Shown here piece after piece: positions 1 through 6,361 of a DNA stretch of 9,876 bases. Positions within the stretch are counted from its first letter, which is position 1; each line of letters starts with the position of its first letter. This DNA comes from Streptococcus oralis (GTDB lineage: Bacteria; Bacillota; Bacilli; Lactobacillales; Streptococcaceae): assembly GCA_905370255.1 (NCBI GenBank), contig CAJPKC010000023.1:1-9876 (forward strand), given 5' to 3'. Made by a program: the position numbers and the translations under genes. The notes beneath the pieces are model-generated. The model was not told where the DNA came from. It did not search any database and was given only the letters and a program-made list of their open reading frames with translations.

Positions 1-403
1 CAACTTCTTTCTTAGGAAGAACTTCGAAAGTTCCATCTTCTTCCATACGTTTGATTTCTTTCAAACGAGCGATACGTTTTTGGATTGTTCCCCAGTTTGT
101 AAGAGTTCCACCCAACCAACGGTGGTTGATGAAGTATTGACCTGAACGTACTGCTTCTTCAGCAACTGCATCAGCTGCTTGTTTCTTAGTACCAACAAAC
201 AATACAACTGCATCGTTAGCTGCTGCATCACGCATGAAATCGTAAGCTTGGTCAGCGTATTTTACAGTTTGTTGCAAGTCGATAACGTGGATTCCGTTAC
301 GCTCAGTGAAGATGTACTTAGCCATCTTAGGGTTCCAGCGACGAGTTTGGTGACCAAAGTGTACACCAGCCTCAAGAAGTTGTTTCATTGAAATTACTGC
401 CAT
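1..403 (-). CDS. rpsB: 30S ribosomal protein S2, 5' part (3' end outside the window)
   Basis: This is the N-terminal 134 residues of ribosomal protein S2, which binds late to the small subunit near S1 and is needed for translation initiation. The product begins [20 protein letters not shown] and continues with the S2 hallmarks [21 protein letters not shown] and [12 protein letters not shown], which makes the family assignment secure. S2 is usually about 255-260 residues, so roughly half the gene lies beyond position 1. The start is supported by a strong ribosome binding site (AAAGGAGA, plus-strand 411-418) at normal spacing. It has its own promoter and a leader of about 109 nt. In streptococci rpsB is normally followed by tsf (EF-Ts), which would lie outside this window. 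Codon use is highly biased (GCA/GCT, CGT, GGT), as expected for a highly expressed gene. Confidence 0.98.
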
Positions 404-432
404 GAGTATTTCTCCTTTTTTGTTTTTTCCTC

Positions 433-490
433 TTCTTGATTTCAGCTTGCAAAACAACCCAAGGGCAACAGTTTCACAATTCATCAAGAA
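433..490 (-). promoter_or_regulatory. Structured rpsB leader (closed stem), possible r-protein autoregulation site
   Basis: Within the predicted 5' UTR of rpsB, TTCTTGAT (plus 483-490 read on minus) and ATCAAGAA (plus 433-440) form a perfect 8-bp stem enclosing 42 nt. Inside it a TTGC/GCAA pairing around a CCCTTGGG segment could make an inner hairpin. The stem ends about 15 nt before the Shine-Dalgarno. Ribosomal protein leaders often hold autoregulatory structures, and S2 represses rpsB-tsf in E. coli. I recognise no described Firmicutes S2 leader here, so the regulatory role is inference. Confidence 0.4.
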
Positions 491-512
491 TGAGTATTAT
501 CGTTCACACGAC

Positions 513-554
513 AAGTTTCATTTTATCATAATTAGAGCTTTATTTCAAGTAATT
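513..554 (-). repeat. Copy A of a two-block direct repeat flanking the fem gene
   Basis: On the minus strand AATTACTTGAA (plus 544-554) is followed after 18 nt by TAAAATGAAACTT (plus 513-525). Both blocks recur, same order and strand, at 1952-2009 upstream of fem. In this copy they hold the rpsB -35 and -10 elements. Confidence 0.55.
520..548 (-). promoter_or_regulatory. rpsB promoter (extended -10)
   Basis: Reading the minus strand, the -35 TTGAAA (plus 543-548) is followed by a 17-nt spacer and the -10 TAAAAT (plus 520-525). The -10 is preceded by TG at the extended position (TGATAAAAT). Transcription would start near 512, giving an untranslated leader of about 109 nt. This is the best sigma-A promoter match in the 404-673 gap and fits an independently transcribed, highly expressed rpsB. 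Confidence 0.75.
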
Positions 555-596
555 TTGTTATTTTCTCCTTATTAAATTACTAGTTAAAAGCTCTAA
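532..596. repeat. Imperfect inverted repeat across the rpsB -35 region
   Basis: The arms TTAGAGCTTT (532-541) and AAAGCTCTAA (587-596) are a perfect 10-bp inverted repeat. Nested inside are AGTAATTT (548-555) and AAATTACT (574-581), a perfect 8-bp pair. A 6x5-nt internal loop separates the two stems and an 18-nt terminal loop closes the structure. The left arms span the rpsB -35 and spacer. A transcript reading through from the fem gene could fold here. It may be a regulatory palindrome, or a scar in AT-rich DNA. Confidence 0.5.
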
Positions 597-600
597 ATTT

Positions 601-631
601 AAAACATCTCAACATACACTGCTGAGATGTT
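601..631 (-). terminator. Putative terminator hairpin after the fem-like gene
   Basis: AACATCTCA (603-611) and TGAGATGTT (623-631) form a 9-bp perfect stem with an 11-nt loop, 43 nt past the fem stop codon. On the minus strand only about TTTT follows before A residues, so the U-tract is weak. On the plus strand a T6 run begins 12 nt after the stem. Termination is probably incomplete, so some read-through into rpsB is possible. Confidence 0.5.
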
Positions 632-673
632 CTAATTGCTAATTTTTTAAAATTTAATGTAGTGGTGTTTATG

Positions 674-1885
674 CTATCTACTTCGAAGTTTCTTACGAAT
701 CTTATAAGCTAGATTAAACAAGAAATATAATGAACTAGTTGGATAGTTAAACTCACCAGCAAATTCCTCAATAGTGGGATTAAACTTAGATTTAAAATTA
801 AATAACCCGCCTTCTAAGTTGTTTTCAATTCCACCCATATTATGAGTCTCTGCCCCACGTTCAAATGAATGTTGAGCTGTCTCAAACCATGTAGGTATAG
901 CAGGTTGATAGTGTCTAAACTCTTCATTCATTCCAGCATATAAGTTTTCAGATGTTTTCCCAAATTCGATGGTCAAAGTTCCAGACAATGGAACGACACT
1001 GTCCCCTCCATCAATATGGCCCTTAAGAAAAGAAATTTCTTCTTCTAATCGTTTTCTCTCTTGCTGATTCTCTTTTATTTTGCCTTCTTTCGTTTTATCA
1101 GTAAATTTCTGCGCTATTTTAAGATTCTTTTCGAGTTGCTGCTCAACTTCTTTCAGTCTATTAGGTAAATCTAAATAGCTCAGTGTGATAAAAGAGTGAT
1201 CAGGATAAGTAGTCAGTAACTTCTGATAATAATCTTTGCCTCGTAAACTGATATTCTTACGAGACTCTGTTTTCTTCATTAAAAATGAAAATTCATCTAA
1301 TAAGTCGAGTCCACCGAATTTTACTTCCAATCCTTTATTTCTTGCAGTTCGGATTGCCTGTCTAGTAGACTTGGATAGTTGATCCAGAGAGAAGTTTTCT
1401 TTATGAATATTAGCTTGAAAACGTGGTTGTATATTTTCTGCCATATCCTTTGTCAAACCAGTCCAATGAACTTTGTTTTTTTGCAATTCCTCAATAATTT
1501 CAAAAGTTTTAGAATTTTGAATAATTTCTTGGTCGATAAGACTTCGACTGATAAACAAACTTGGATCAAATTTAACCATTATTGCATGGCTTTTTTTAGC
1601 AAGTTTTTTCAATGTTAAAAGCACAAATTTCAGAAGTTCTTTATCTTCATAATTAATAACTGGGCCTCTTGGAATATAGAACATGGAAAATCCTAATGGA
1701 AGAGGCTGAATTAAGATGTTCGCTACTCCAACTAGTTGATTTTCTTTATAAAATCCAACTCTCTCATTCCCCCAAGTATCCTTTATCTTGGACCAATCAC
1801 TACTCTGCAATAAATTTCCTTGAGGATGATTTTCTAAAAACAAATCCCACTCTTGAACATCAACATTCTTTTTATAAGTAAACAT
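674..1885 (-). CDS. FemA/FemB/MurMN-type peptidoglycan branch aminoacyltransferase
   Basis: The product is a FemABX-family protein. These cytoplasmic enzymes use aminoacyl-tRNA to add amino acids to the stem-peptide lysine of lipid II, building interpeptide bridges (MurM and MurN in pneumococcus). The N-terminus has the family-like Gln-Ser-Ser-x-x-Trp region and the FYIPRGPV segment. The middle (about residues 240-290) is a charged coiled-coil helical arm like that of FemA/MurM. The C-terminus has NMGGIENN, then GGLFNFKSKFNP and EEFAGEF, typical of the second GNAT-like domain. At 403 residues it matches MurM/MurN (about 400). I chose the internal ATG at 1885 because the protein then starts MFTYKKNVD, like the family. 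An upstream in-frame ATG at 1915 adds 10 unlikely residues and has no Shine-Dalgarno; AAGGGAG lies 14 nt before 1885, which is rather far. It lies between pcsB and rpsB, away from any murMN pair. The residue it adds, and whether it duplicates MurM/N, cannot be told from sequence. Confidence 0.9.
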   Translation of the reverse strand: MFTYKKNVDVQEWDLFLENHPQGNLLQSSDWSKIKDTWGNERVGFYKENQLVGVANILIQPLPLGFSMFYIPRGPVINYEDKELLKFVLLTLKKLAKKSHAIMVKFDPSLFISRSLIDQEIIQNSKTFEIIEELQKNKVHWTGLTKDMAENIQPRFQANIHKENFSLDQLSKSTRQAIRTARNKGLEVKFGGLDLLDEFSFLMKKTESRKNISLRGKDYYQKLLTTYPDHSFITLSYLDLPNRLKEVEQQLEKNLKIAQKFTDKTKEGKIKENQQERKRLEEEISFLKGHIDGGDSVVPLSGTLTIEFGKTSENLYAGMNEEFRHYQPAIPTWFETAQHSFERGAETHNMGGIENNLEGGLFNFKSKFNPTIEEFAGEFNYPTSSLYFLFNLAYKIRKKLRSR

Positions 1886-1951
1886 AATTCCAACACCGAC
1901 TCCCTTAGAAACCATTTTTTTATCAACATGCTACACTCATACTAAATCCCT

Positions 1952-2009
1952 AAGTTTCATTTTACTTTAACTAAAAAATTATAAAAATAGAAAATAAGTT
2001 CAAGTAATT
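1952..2009 (-). repeat. Copy B of a two-block direct repeat flanking the fem gene; possible fem promoter
   Basis: On the minus strand AATTACTTGAA (plus 1999-2009) is followed after 34 nt by TAAAATGAAACTT (plus 1952-1964), identical to the blocks in the rpsB promoter. Here the gap is 16 nt longer, so the -35-like TTGAAC and the -10-like TAAAAT are not at promoter spacing. Possible fem promoters are TAAAAT (1959-1964) with a poor TTTTTA -35, or TTGAAC (1998-2003) with TAATTT (1976-1981) at 16 nt. A TATAAT at 2007-2012 lacks a good -35. A fem promoter is plausible but not settled. Confidence 0.45.
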
Positions 2010-2042
2010 ATATAATGAAATTTATTTTTCAGCACTATACAA

Positions 2043-2069
2043 AGGGTGAGATTAATAAAACCTCACCCT
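2043..2069 (-). terminator. Putative pcsB terminator hairpin
   Basis: AGGGTGAG (2043-2050) and CTCACCCT (2062-2069) make a perfect 8-bp, GC-richer stem with an 11-nt AT-rich loop, 22 nt past the pcsB stop codon. On the minus strand the stem runs into TTTG and then TATAG, so the U-tract is short. It probably terminates pcsB partially and lets some transcription enter the fem gene. Confidence 0.6.
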
Positions 2070-2091
2070 AAATTTAGTAATAATCAGTATA

Positions 2092-3297
2092 TTAGTTTGG
2101 ATAAATGTATCTTACAGTACCTCTTGATGCTGTCGGATTAAACCATCCACGATAATTTCCGATTGGTTGAGTTCCACTACCATCATAGTTACATTCAGAA
2201 ACTTGAATACGAGTTGATGATTCAACAGCCGTAACAACTGCTACGTGACCGTATCCCCCATCATCCCATGAAGCAATTGCACCAACTTGTGGTGTAGAAC
2301 CTGTACGGAAACCTGCAGCCGCTGCACTTGCAGCCCATTGACCACCATTTCCCCAGTAATCGCCAGCCCATGGTGCTAAAGTTTTTGCTCCCCATGTACA
2401 TTGACCTACAGGATAACTTGATGCATTTGAACTATAGGTTGGGCGCTGACTTACAGTAGTTACTGCAGGTGTGTAGCTTGAATCATCGTCTGATGATGAG
2501 CTTGAAGTTGCTTGTACTTGTGCTGCAAAGGTTGTATTTGCTGAAGCAGCAACTGTTTGTTGTTGACTTGCTTGTTTCGCTTTGTATGCTGCTTCTGCTT
2601 CAGCTGCAGCCTTAGCTTCTGCTTCAGCTGCTGCTTTTTGCTCTAACAAAGTAGCTTTTTCACTTTCTGCGGTAGCTTTTTCTGCTGCAAGATTCAACTC
2701 AGCGGCTTTCAATTCTGCCTGTTTTGTTGTCAAGGCTTGAGCGTCATCAGCAAGTGTTTGTTGGTTGGCAATAACTGTGTTGATTGCATCATTGTTTGCA
2801 ACTTGTTTTTCAGAGATGGCTTTTTTATCTTCTTTTTGTTGTTGCAACATTTTATTGTTTGCTGAGACAATTTCACTCATAGCTGCTACACGAGAAATAG
2901 CTTCTGTGATTGAGTCAGAGTTAATAATCGTATTGATGTAACTTGTAGCAGTTCCGTTTGTTTGTGCACTACGAGCTTGGTTTTCAAGCGATTCATTACG
3001 AGCTACGATATTTTTTGAAAGCTCTGCGATTTCACCTTCAAGTTTTTTAGATTCTTCTTGAAGTTTTTCATTCTCAGTTTGCAACTTTTCTTGTTCTGTT
3101 TGAATAGCTGTTACTTGAGTTTGAATCTCATCAACTTGTTTTTGAGCTTCCTTTTGTTGCGTTGTCAACTCACTAATTTTGCTATCTTGAGCAGCAATTT
3201 TTTCATCTGTTGTATTGGCTTTAACACTTGAAAGCACAGCTCCTTGTGAAACTAATACTGTACTTAATAAAAGTGATGCTAGAATTTTTTTCTTCAT
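2092..3297 (-). CDS. pcsB: Secreted CHAP-domain cell-division peptidoglycan hydrolase PcsB
   Basis: PcsB is the septal hydrolase activated by the membrane complex FtsEX to separate daughter cells. It is essential or nearly so in pneumococcus. Visible parts, in order: a Sec signal peptide (residues 1-27, KKK start, hydrophobic core, cleavage after VKA); a long Gln/Glu/Lys-rich coiled coil from about 33 to 245, broken by a small helical region near 115-150; an Ala- and Ser-rich linker (about 222-290); and a C-terminal CHAP domain (about 293-401). The catalytic Cys is C300 in GQCTWG and the His is H351 in GYGHVAV, with E368 in SECNYD as the likely third residue. These correspond to pneumococcal C292, H343 and E360. 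The protein is 401 residues against about 392 in pneumococcus. The Shine-Dalgarno AAGGAG (3309-3314) is 11 nt from the ATG. It has its own WalR-type promoter and a hairpin behind it. Confidence 0.97.
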   Translation of the reverse strand: MKKKILASLLLSTVLVSQGAVLSSVKANTTDEKIAAQDSKISELTTQQKEAQKQVDEIQTQVTAIQTEQEKLQTENEKLQEESKKLEGEIAELSKNIVARNESLENQARSAQTNGTATSYINTIINSDSITEAISRVAAMSEIVSANNKMLQQQKEDKKAISEKQVANNDAINTVIANQQTLADDAQALTTKQAELKAAELNLAAEKATAESEKATLLEQKAAAEAEAKAAAEAEAAYKAKQASQQQTVAASANTTFAAQVQATSSSSSDDDSSYTPAVTTVSQRPTYSSNASSYPVGQCTWGAKTLAPWAGDYWGNGGQWAASAAAAGFRTGSTPQVGAIASWDDGGYGHVAVVTAVESSTRIQVSECNYDGSGTQPIGNYRGWFNPTASRGTVRYIYPN

Positions 3298-3332
3298 AAG
3301 TGTAAATACTCCTTCTTTAAAAAGACAATACT

Positions 3333-3338
3333 AGTATA
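3333..3338 (-). promoter_or_regulatory. pcsB promoter -10 element
   Basis: TATACT on the minus strand lies 35 nt before the pcsB start codon and would give a leader of about 29 nt. At 17-nt spacing the -35 region reads ATATTT-like sequence with no consensus match, as is common for promoters that need an activator. The WalR-like site lies over the -35 position. Confidence 0.55.
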
Positions 3339-3340
3339 TC

Positions 3341-3370
3341 AAAAAAAGGCCTAATAAATATTACGCCTTT
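3341..3370 (-). terminator. Intrinsic terminator of the yfmH-to-mreD operon
   Basis: On the minus strand AAAGGC (plus 3365-3370) pairs with GCCTTT (plus 3345-3350). A G-G mismatch follows and then TAATA/TATTA can extend the stem. It ends in an uninterrupted run of seven T (plus 3341-3347, partly in the stem), 21 nt after the mreD stop. This is the strongest intrinsic terminator in the window and separates the long upstream operon from pcsB. Confidence 0.75.
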
Positions 3371-3376
3371 ATTACA
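3360..3376 (-). promoter_or_regulatory. WalR (VicR)-type binding site upstream of pcsB
   Basis: On the minus strand TGTAAT, five bases (AAAGG), then CGTAAT fits the WalR consensus TGTWAH-N5-TGTWAH with one mismatch (C for T at the start of the second half). pcsB is the best known WalRK target in Streptococcus pneumoniae, which supports the call. The site ends 21 nt before the -10, so it covers the -35 position as expected for an activator touching RNA polymerase. It overlaps the stem of the mreD terminator. Confidence 0.7.
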
Positions 3377-3390
3377 GTTTTGTTTCTTTC

Positions 3391-3885
3391 TTATAGATAT
3401 ATTTTTTCAAAAATATATTGGAAAACTAACATCCATATAAAATTCAATATCATAGTAGGACCCAGACTATAAACTATAAAAACAGGTAGATTTTCTGCAG
3501 TCATTCCTACCACCTGCGCTAGGATAAAACTTCCAAATTCAAATGTAAAAGTCATCATTAAAATAGCTAATAATCTTGTCCATCTATTTAACAAAATAAC
3601 TGAGTTGCTTTTATATACGATTGCTCCAATAATCACAAAAAGAAGACTGGCTATCCCTATCAGATGGAAGAAATAGATATCGTATATAAGTCCTAGAACC
3701 AAGCAATAGGCCAAAAACAGATATTCTGATACTTCTATTGTTTCGAATAATAAGAATATGAAGATAAAGTGGCTTACAATTTGAAGATGTGGAAAAAAGC
3801 TGTTTACAAACTGCCCTAAATGGCTATCTATCAAAATGATTACGGGCAAGAGCAAAAACATCCCTATTTGCTTAAAAAGTCTCAT
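3391..3885 (-). CDS. mreD: Rod-shape-determining membrane protein MreD
   Basis: MreD is an integral membrane partner of MreC in the machine for peripheral (elongation) peptidoglycan synthesis. In ovoid streptococci, which lack MreB, MreCD help place that synthesis near midcell. The 164-residue product is hydrophobic almost throughout, with about five or six predicted membrane segments (roughly 5-20, 36-50, 54-70, 75-93, 102-122 and 132-158). It carries the MreD-like GLIYDIYF segment at 65-72. The length is usual for the family. Its ATG overlaps the mreC stop by 4 nt (ATGA), so translation is probably coupled. It is the last gene of the operon. Confidence 0.92.
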   Translation of the reverse strand: MRLFKQIGMFLLLPVIILIDSHLGQFVNSFFPHLQIVSHFIFIFLLFETIEVSEYLFLAYCLVLGLIYDIYFFHLIGIASLLFVIIGAIVYKSNSVILLNRWTRLLAILMMTFTFEFGSFILAQVVGMTAENLPVFIVYSLGPTMILNFIWMLVFQYIFEKIYL

Positions 3886-4703
3886 GATGGATTCCCCACT
3901 AACTCTACGACTTTAAGATTCATTGGATCAGCATGCATTTTGACCATAACTTCTCTTGTTAGATAGTCCGTACTATGTGTCACTGATACGACTTCTCCTA
4001 CAGGGATATCTGTAGCATTAAAATTTCCCAAACCTCCAGTTACCACTTTGTCGCCTTGGCTAATGTCGCCATTGCTATTGAGCTGGCTGATTTTCAAAAG
4101 TTCTTTTTCCTTATCATAACCGATAATAATACCATAAATGCTACTAGAACCGTGCTGGATTTTAACGGAAATCTTCTCTGTATTCTCAGCGTTTGTCAAT
4201 AAATTGACCACAGTTGAGTTGTCTTCTACTTTTTCAACACTTCCAACCAATCCTCCACCAGCAACAACAAGCATGTTTGTTGTTGCTCCTTGTTGAGAAC
4301 CAACGTTAACTGTTAATTCTTGTTTCCAGGTTGATGGAGTTCTCATGATGACATCCGCAGCAATTAACTTGGTCACATTTAATTTGGACTTCATATCTAA
4401 TAACTGACGTAATTGCTCATTTTCTTCCTTCAGACTGTCTGCTTCATTCGTTTCTTTTTCCATTTGATAGAGTTCTTTTTTAAGAGTTTCATTCTCATTA
4501 TAAGCTCTCGTCAAATTTCCTAAATCAGACTTTGTAGATTCTAACCATTGGAATGGTTTTTGAACAATTCTATCTATCAGAGAAATGCCATCTCCAACTT
4601 TTGTCACAACCGCACTTGATTTCGTCATCACTAAAAAAACTGAAACCACTAATACAACGACAAATAGAACAATGATATATTTTGATTTTTTAAAACGGTT
4701 CAT
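3882..4703 (-). CDS. mreC: Cell-shape protein MreC
   Basis: MreC is a bitopic membrane protein whose extracellular part organises elongation-type peptidoglycan synthesis with MreD, RodZ, RodA and PBP2-class enzymes. The 273-residue product has a short basic cytoplasmic tail (MNRFKKSK), one membrane helix at about 9-27, a coiled coil at about 66-106 (repeated Glu/Lys/Leu) that drives dimerisation, and the beta-rich MreC core from about 112. The core contains VNVGSQQGA, GGGLVGSV, ISQGDKVVTGG and DIPVGEV, all typical of the family. It follows ecfT after 31 nt and overlaps mreD by 4 nt. No strong promoter stands out in the ecfT-mreC gap, so it is likely read from the upstream operon. Confidence 0.95.
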   Translation of the reverse strand: MNRFKKSKYIIVLFVVVLVVSVFLVMTKSSAVVTKVGDGISLIDRIVQKPFQWLESTKSDLGNLTRAYNENETLKKELYQMEKETNEADSLKEENEQLRQLLDMKSKLNVTKLIAADVIMRTPSTWKQELTVNVGSQQGATTNMLVVAGGGLVGSVEKVEDNSTVVNLLTNAENTEKISVKIQHGSSSIYGIIIGYDKEKELLKISQLNSNGDISQGDKVVTGGLGNFNATDIPVGEVVSVTHSTDYLTREVMVKMHADPMNLKVVELVGNPS

Positions 4704-4734
4704 ACCTCTACCCTATCTCATTCTATACTTCACT

Positions 4735-5529
4735 CTAGGATTTTAACAAAAATAGAATACCGCCCAAGACACAAATAAGTAATAGAGCTACACTATCTTT
4801 ATTCATCCATTTCAACTGTCGATACTGACTACGTCCATTTCCGCCTTGATACCCTCTAGCTTCCATAGCTGTAGCAAGAGAATCCGCTCGTTTCAAACTT
4901 GTAGCGAATAAAGGAATCAAAATAGGAATCATAGCCTTAACTTTTTGGATTATATTTCCTTCTCCAAAATCAACACCACGCGCCTTTTGAGCGTTCATAA
5001 TTCGAATCGTATCATCCATTAAGGTTGGTACAAAACGTAAACTCATAGACAACATGAGCCCGATTTCATGAACAGGAACCTTAAATCTTTTCAAGGGTCC
5101 AAGCAAGGACTCAACTGCTGTAGCCAAGCTTAATGGCATGGTTGTCAAGGTAAGCAAAGTTGAGAAAAAGATAATCAAAACAAAGCGACAAAAAATGATT
5201 CCCGCCTGCTCAATGCCATGACTCGTGATTTTTATAAATCCCATCTCGAACAAGACATCTCCACCAGAGATAAAGAAAAGTTGAAAAAGGGTTGTAAAAG
5301 CAATCAGAAAAAACATAGACCGCAAACCTTTTATGAAAAAAGATAAGGGAACTTCTGATAAGGCTACAAAAATGCCAGTTGCAACGAAAAGGATCAAATT
5401 TGTTATTGGATTATTGGCCCAAAAAACAATCAAAATTAATAAAATCATCGCCACTAACTTACTACGAGGATCCAAACGATGAACAATCGAATTTCCTGGT
5501 ATGTAACGACCTAAAATCATGTTATCCAT
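4735..5529 (-). CDS. ecfT: ECF transporter transmembrane protein EcfT
   Basis: EcfT (CbiQ family) is the membrane scaffold of group II energy-coupling-factor transporters. It links the two ATPases to interchangeable substrate-binding S-components for vitamins and metal ions. The 264-residue protein has several membrane segments in its first half (about 25-85 and 110-130) and one at the C-terminus (about 245-262). The cytoplasmic coupling helices carry the two Ala-Arg-Gly motifs that contact the ATPases, KARG at 182-185 and EARG at 223-226. The start at 5529 has AAGGAG seven bases upstream and overlaps ecfA2 by 8 nt. An internal ATG three codons later is less well placed. No S-component gene is nearby, as expected for the group II housekeeping module. 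Confidence 0.95.
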   Translation of the reverse strand: MDNMILGRYIPGNSIVHRLDPRSKLVAMILLILIVFWANNPITNLILFVATGIFVALSEVPLSFFIKGLRSMFFLIAFTTLFQLFFISGGDVLFEMGFIKITSHGIEQAGIIFCRFVLIIFFSTLLTLTTMPLSLATAVESLLGPLKRFKVPVHEIGLMLSMSLRFVPTLMDDTIRIMNAQKARGVDFGEGNIIQKVKAMIPILIPLFATSLKRADSLATAMEARGYQGGNGRSQYRQLKWMNKDSVALLLICVLGGILFLLKS

Positions 5530-6361
5530 TGATGAACTCCTTAAACTCCTCTATCGTTATCGGCAATTGTTTAAAAGAAACTCCTCGTTCAGCTAGCCTT
5601 TGAGCAAATCTTGTGATTTTTGGAACACCTAATTGGATTTTTTCCATAAATTCGACATTTTGAAAAACAAGACTTGGCTTCCCACTCTTGACCAACTTTC
5701 CTTTTTCCATCACATAAACTTGGTCAGCAAATTCGGCCACGTCATCCATCAGATGGGTCACTAAAACAATCGTGATTCCATCCTGATGAAGTTTTTTAAA
5801 CAAGTTCATTAACTCTTTTCGACCAATTGGATCCAAACCAGCGGTTGGTTCATCTAAGACCAAAATGCTAGGCTCCATCGCCAAAATACCAGCAATCGCA
5901 ACCCTTCTCATTTGTCCGCCTGAAAGCTCAAAGGGACTACGTCCAAAGAGTGACTCATCAATTCCTACTAAAGCTAGTTTTTCACGCGCAATAGCTTCTG
6001 CCTCTTCTACAGAAACTCCAAAATTTTGAGGTCCAAAAGCCACATCTTTTAAGACAGTCTCCTCAAAGATTTGATTTTCTGCAAACTGAAAGACTAAGCC
6101 CACTTGTTTGCGAATTTGACGAATTTGCTTATTGACGGATGTTGATGTAATTAATGTATCAAAGACACGAACACTTCCCTTTGTGGGAACCAACAAACCA
6201 TTCAAAAGTTGTAGAATTGTAGATTTCCCACTTCCTGTATGCCCAATAATTGCTGTATAAGATCCATCCTCTATTGACAAATTAACATCGGACAAGGCAG
6301 CTGAGGCAAAGGGTGTTCCTTCCTGATACGTATAACTCACATTGTCTAGAATAATTCCCAT
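5522..6361 (-). CDS. ecfA2: ECF transporter ATP-binding protein EcfA2
   Basis: This is one of the two ABC ATPases of the group II ECF module; ATP hydrolysis drives EcfT and the bound S-component. The 279-residue protein has Walker [10 protein letters not shown] (40-48), a Q-loop at Q92, signature LSGGQ (146-150), Walker B ILVLDE (166-171), D-loop AGLD and switch His203. The C-terminal tail past about 225 is the ECF ATPase-specific dimerisation region. All catalytic residues are present. I call it A2 because it is the ATPase gene adjacent to ecfT, and from the family-like [10 protein letters not shown] after the Q-loop (EcfA1 has [10 protein letters not shown]). It starts inside the end of ecfA1 (16-nt overlap), with GAGGAGG just upstream of the ATG. 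Confidence 0.95.
   Translation of the reverse strand: MGIILDNVSYTYQEGTPFASAALSDVNLSIEDGSYTAIIGHTGSGKSTILQLLNGLLVPTKGSVRVFDTLITSTSVNKQIRQIRKQVGLVFQFAENQIFEETVLKDVAFGPQNFGVSVEEAEAIAREKLALVGIDESLFGRSPFELSGGQMRRVAIAGILAMEPSILVLDEPTAGLDPIGRKELMNLFKKLHQDGITIVLVTHLMDDVAEFADQVYVMEKGKLVKSGKPSLVFQNVEFMEKIQLGVPKITRFAQRLAERGVSFKQLPITIEEFKEFING

Noticed and set aside
179..391. Plus-strand open frame of 70 codons
   Set aside because: It is antisense to rpsB, which has clear S2 motifs, and its product shows no recognisable family or Shine-Dalgarno.
1379..1881. Two plus-strand open frames of 70-79 codons
   Set aside because: Both lie antisense to the fem gene and arise from its composition; there is no promoter or recognisable product.
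1916..2091. Possible insertion sequence or BOX/RUP element around the fem gene
   Set aside because: I found no transposase fragment or terminal inverted repeats of an IS, and no sequence I recognise as a BOX or RUP element; only the short shared blocks reported above.
2570..2660. Alanine/glutamate-rich repeat-like DNA inside pcsB
   Set aside because: It is the low-complexity Ala-rich linker and coiled coil of PcsB, not a separate DNA repeat element.
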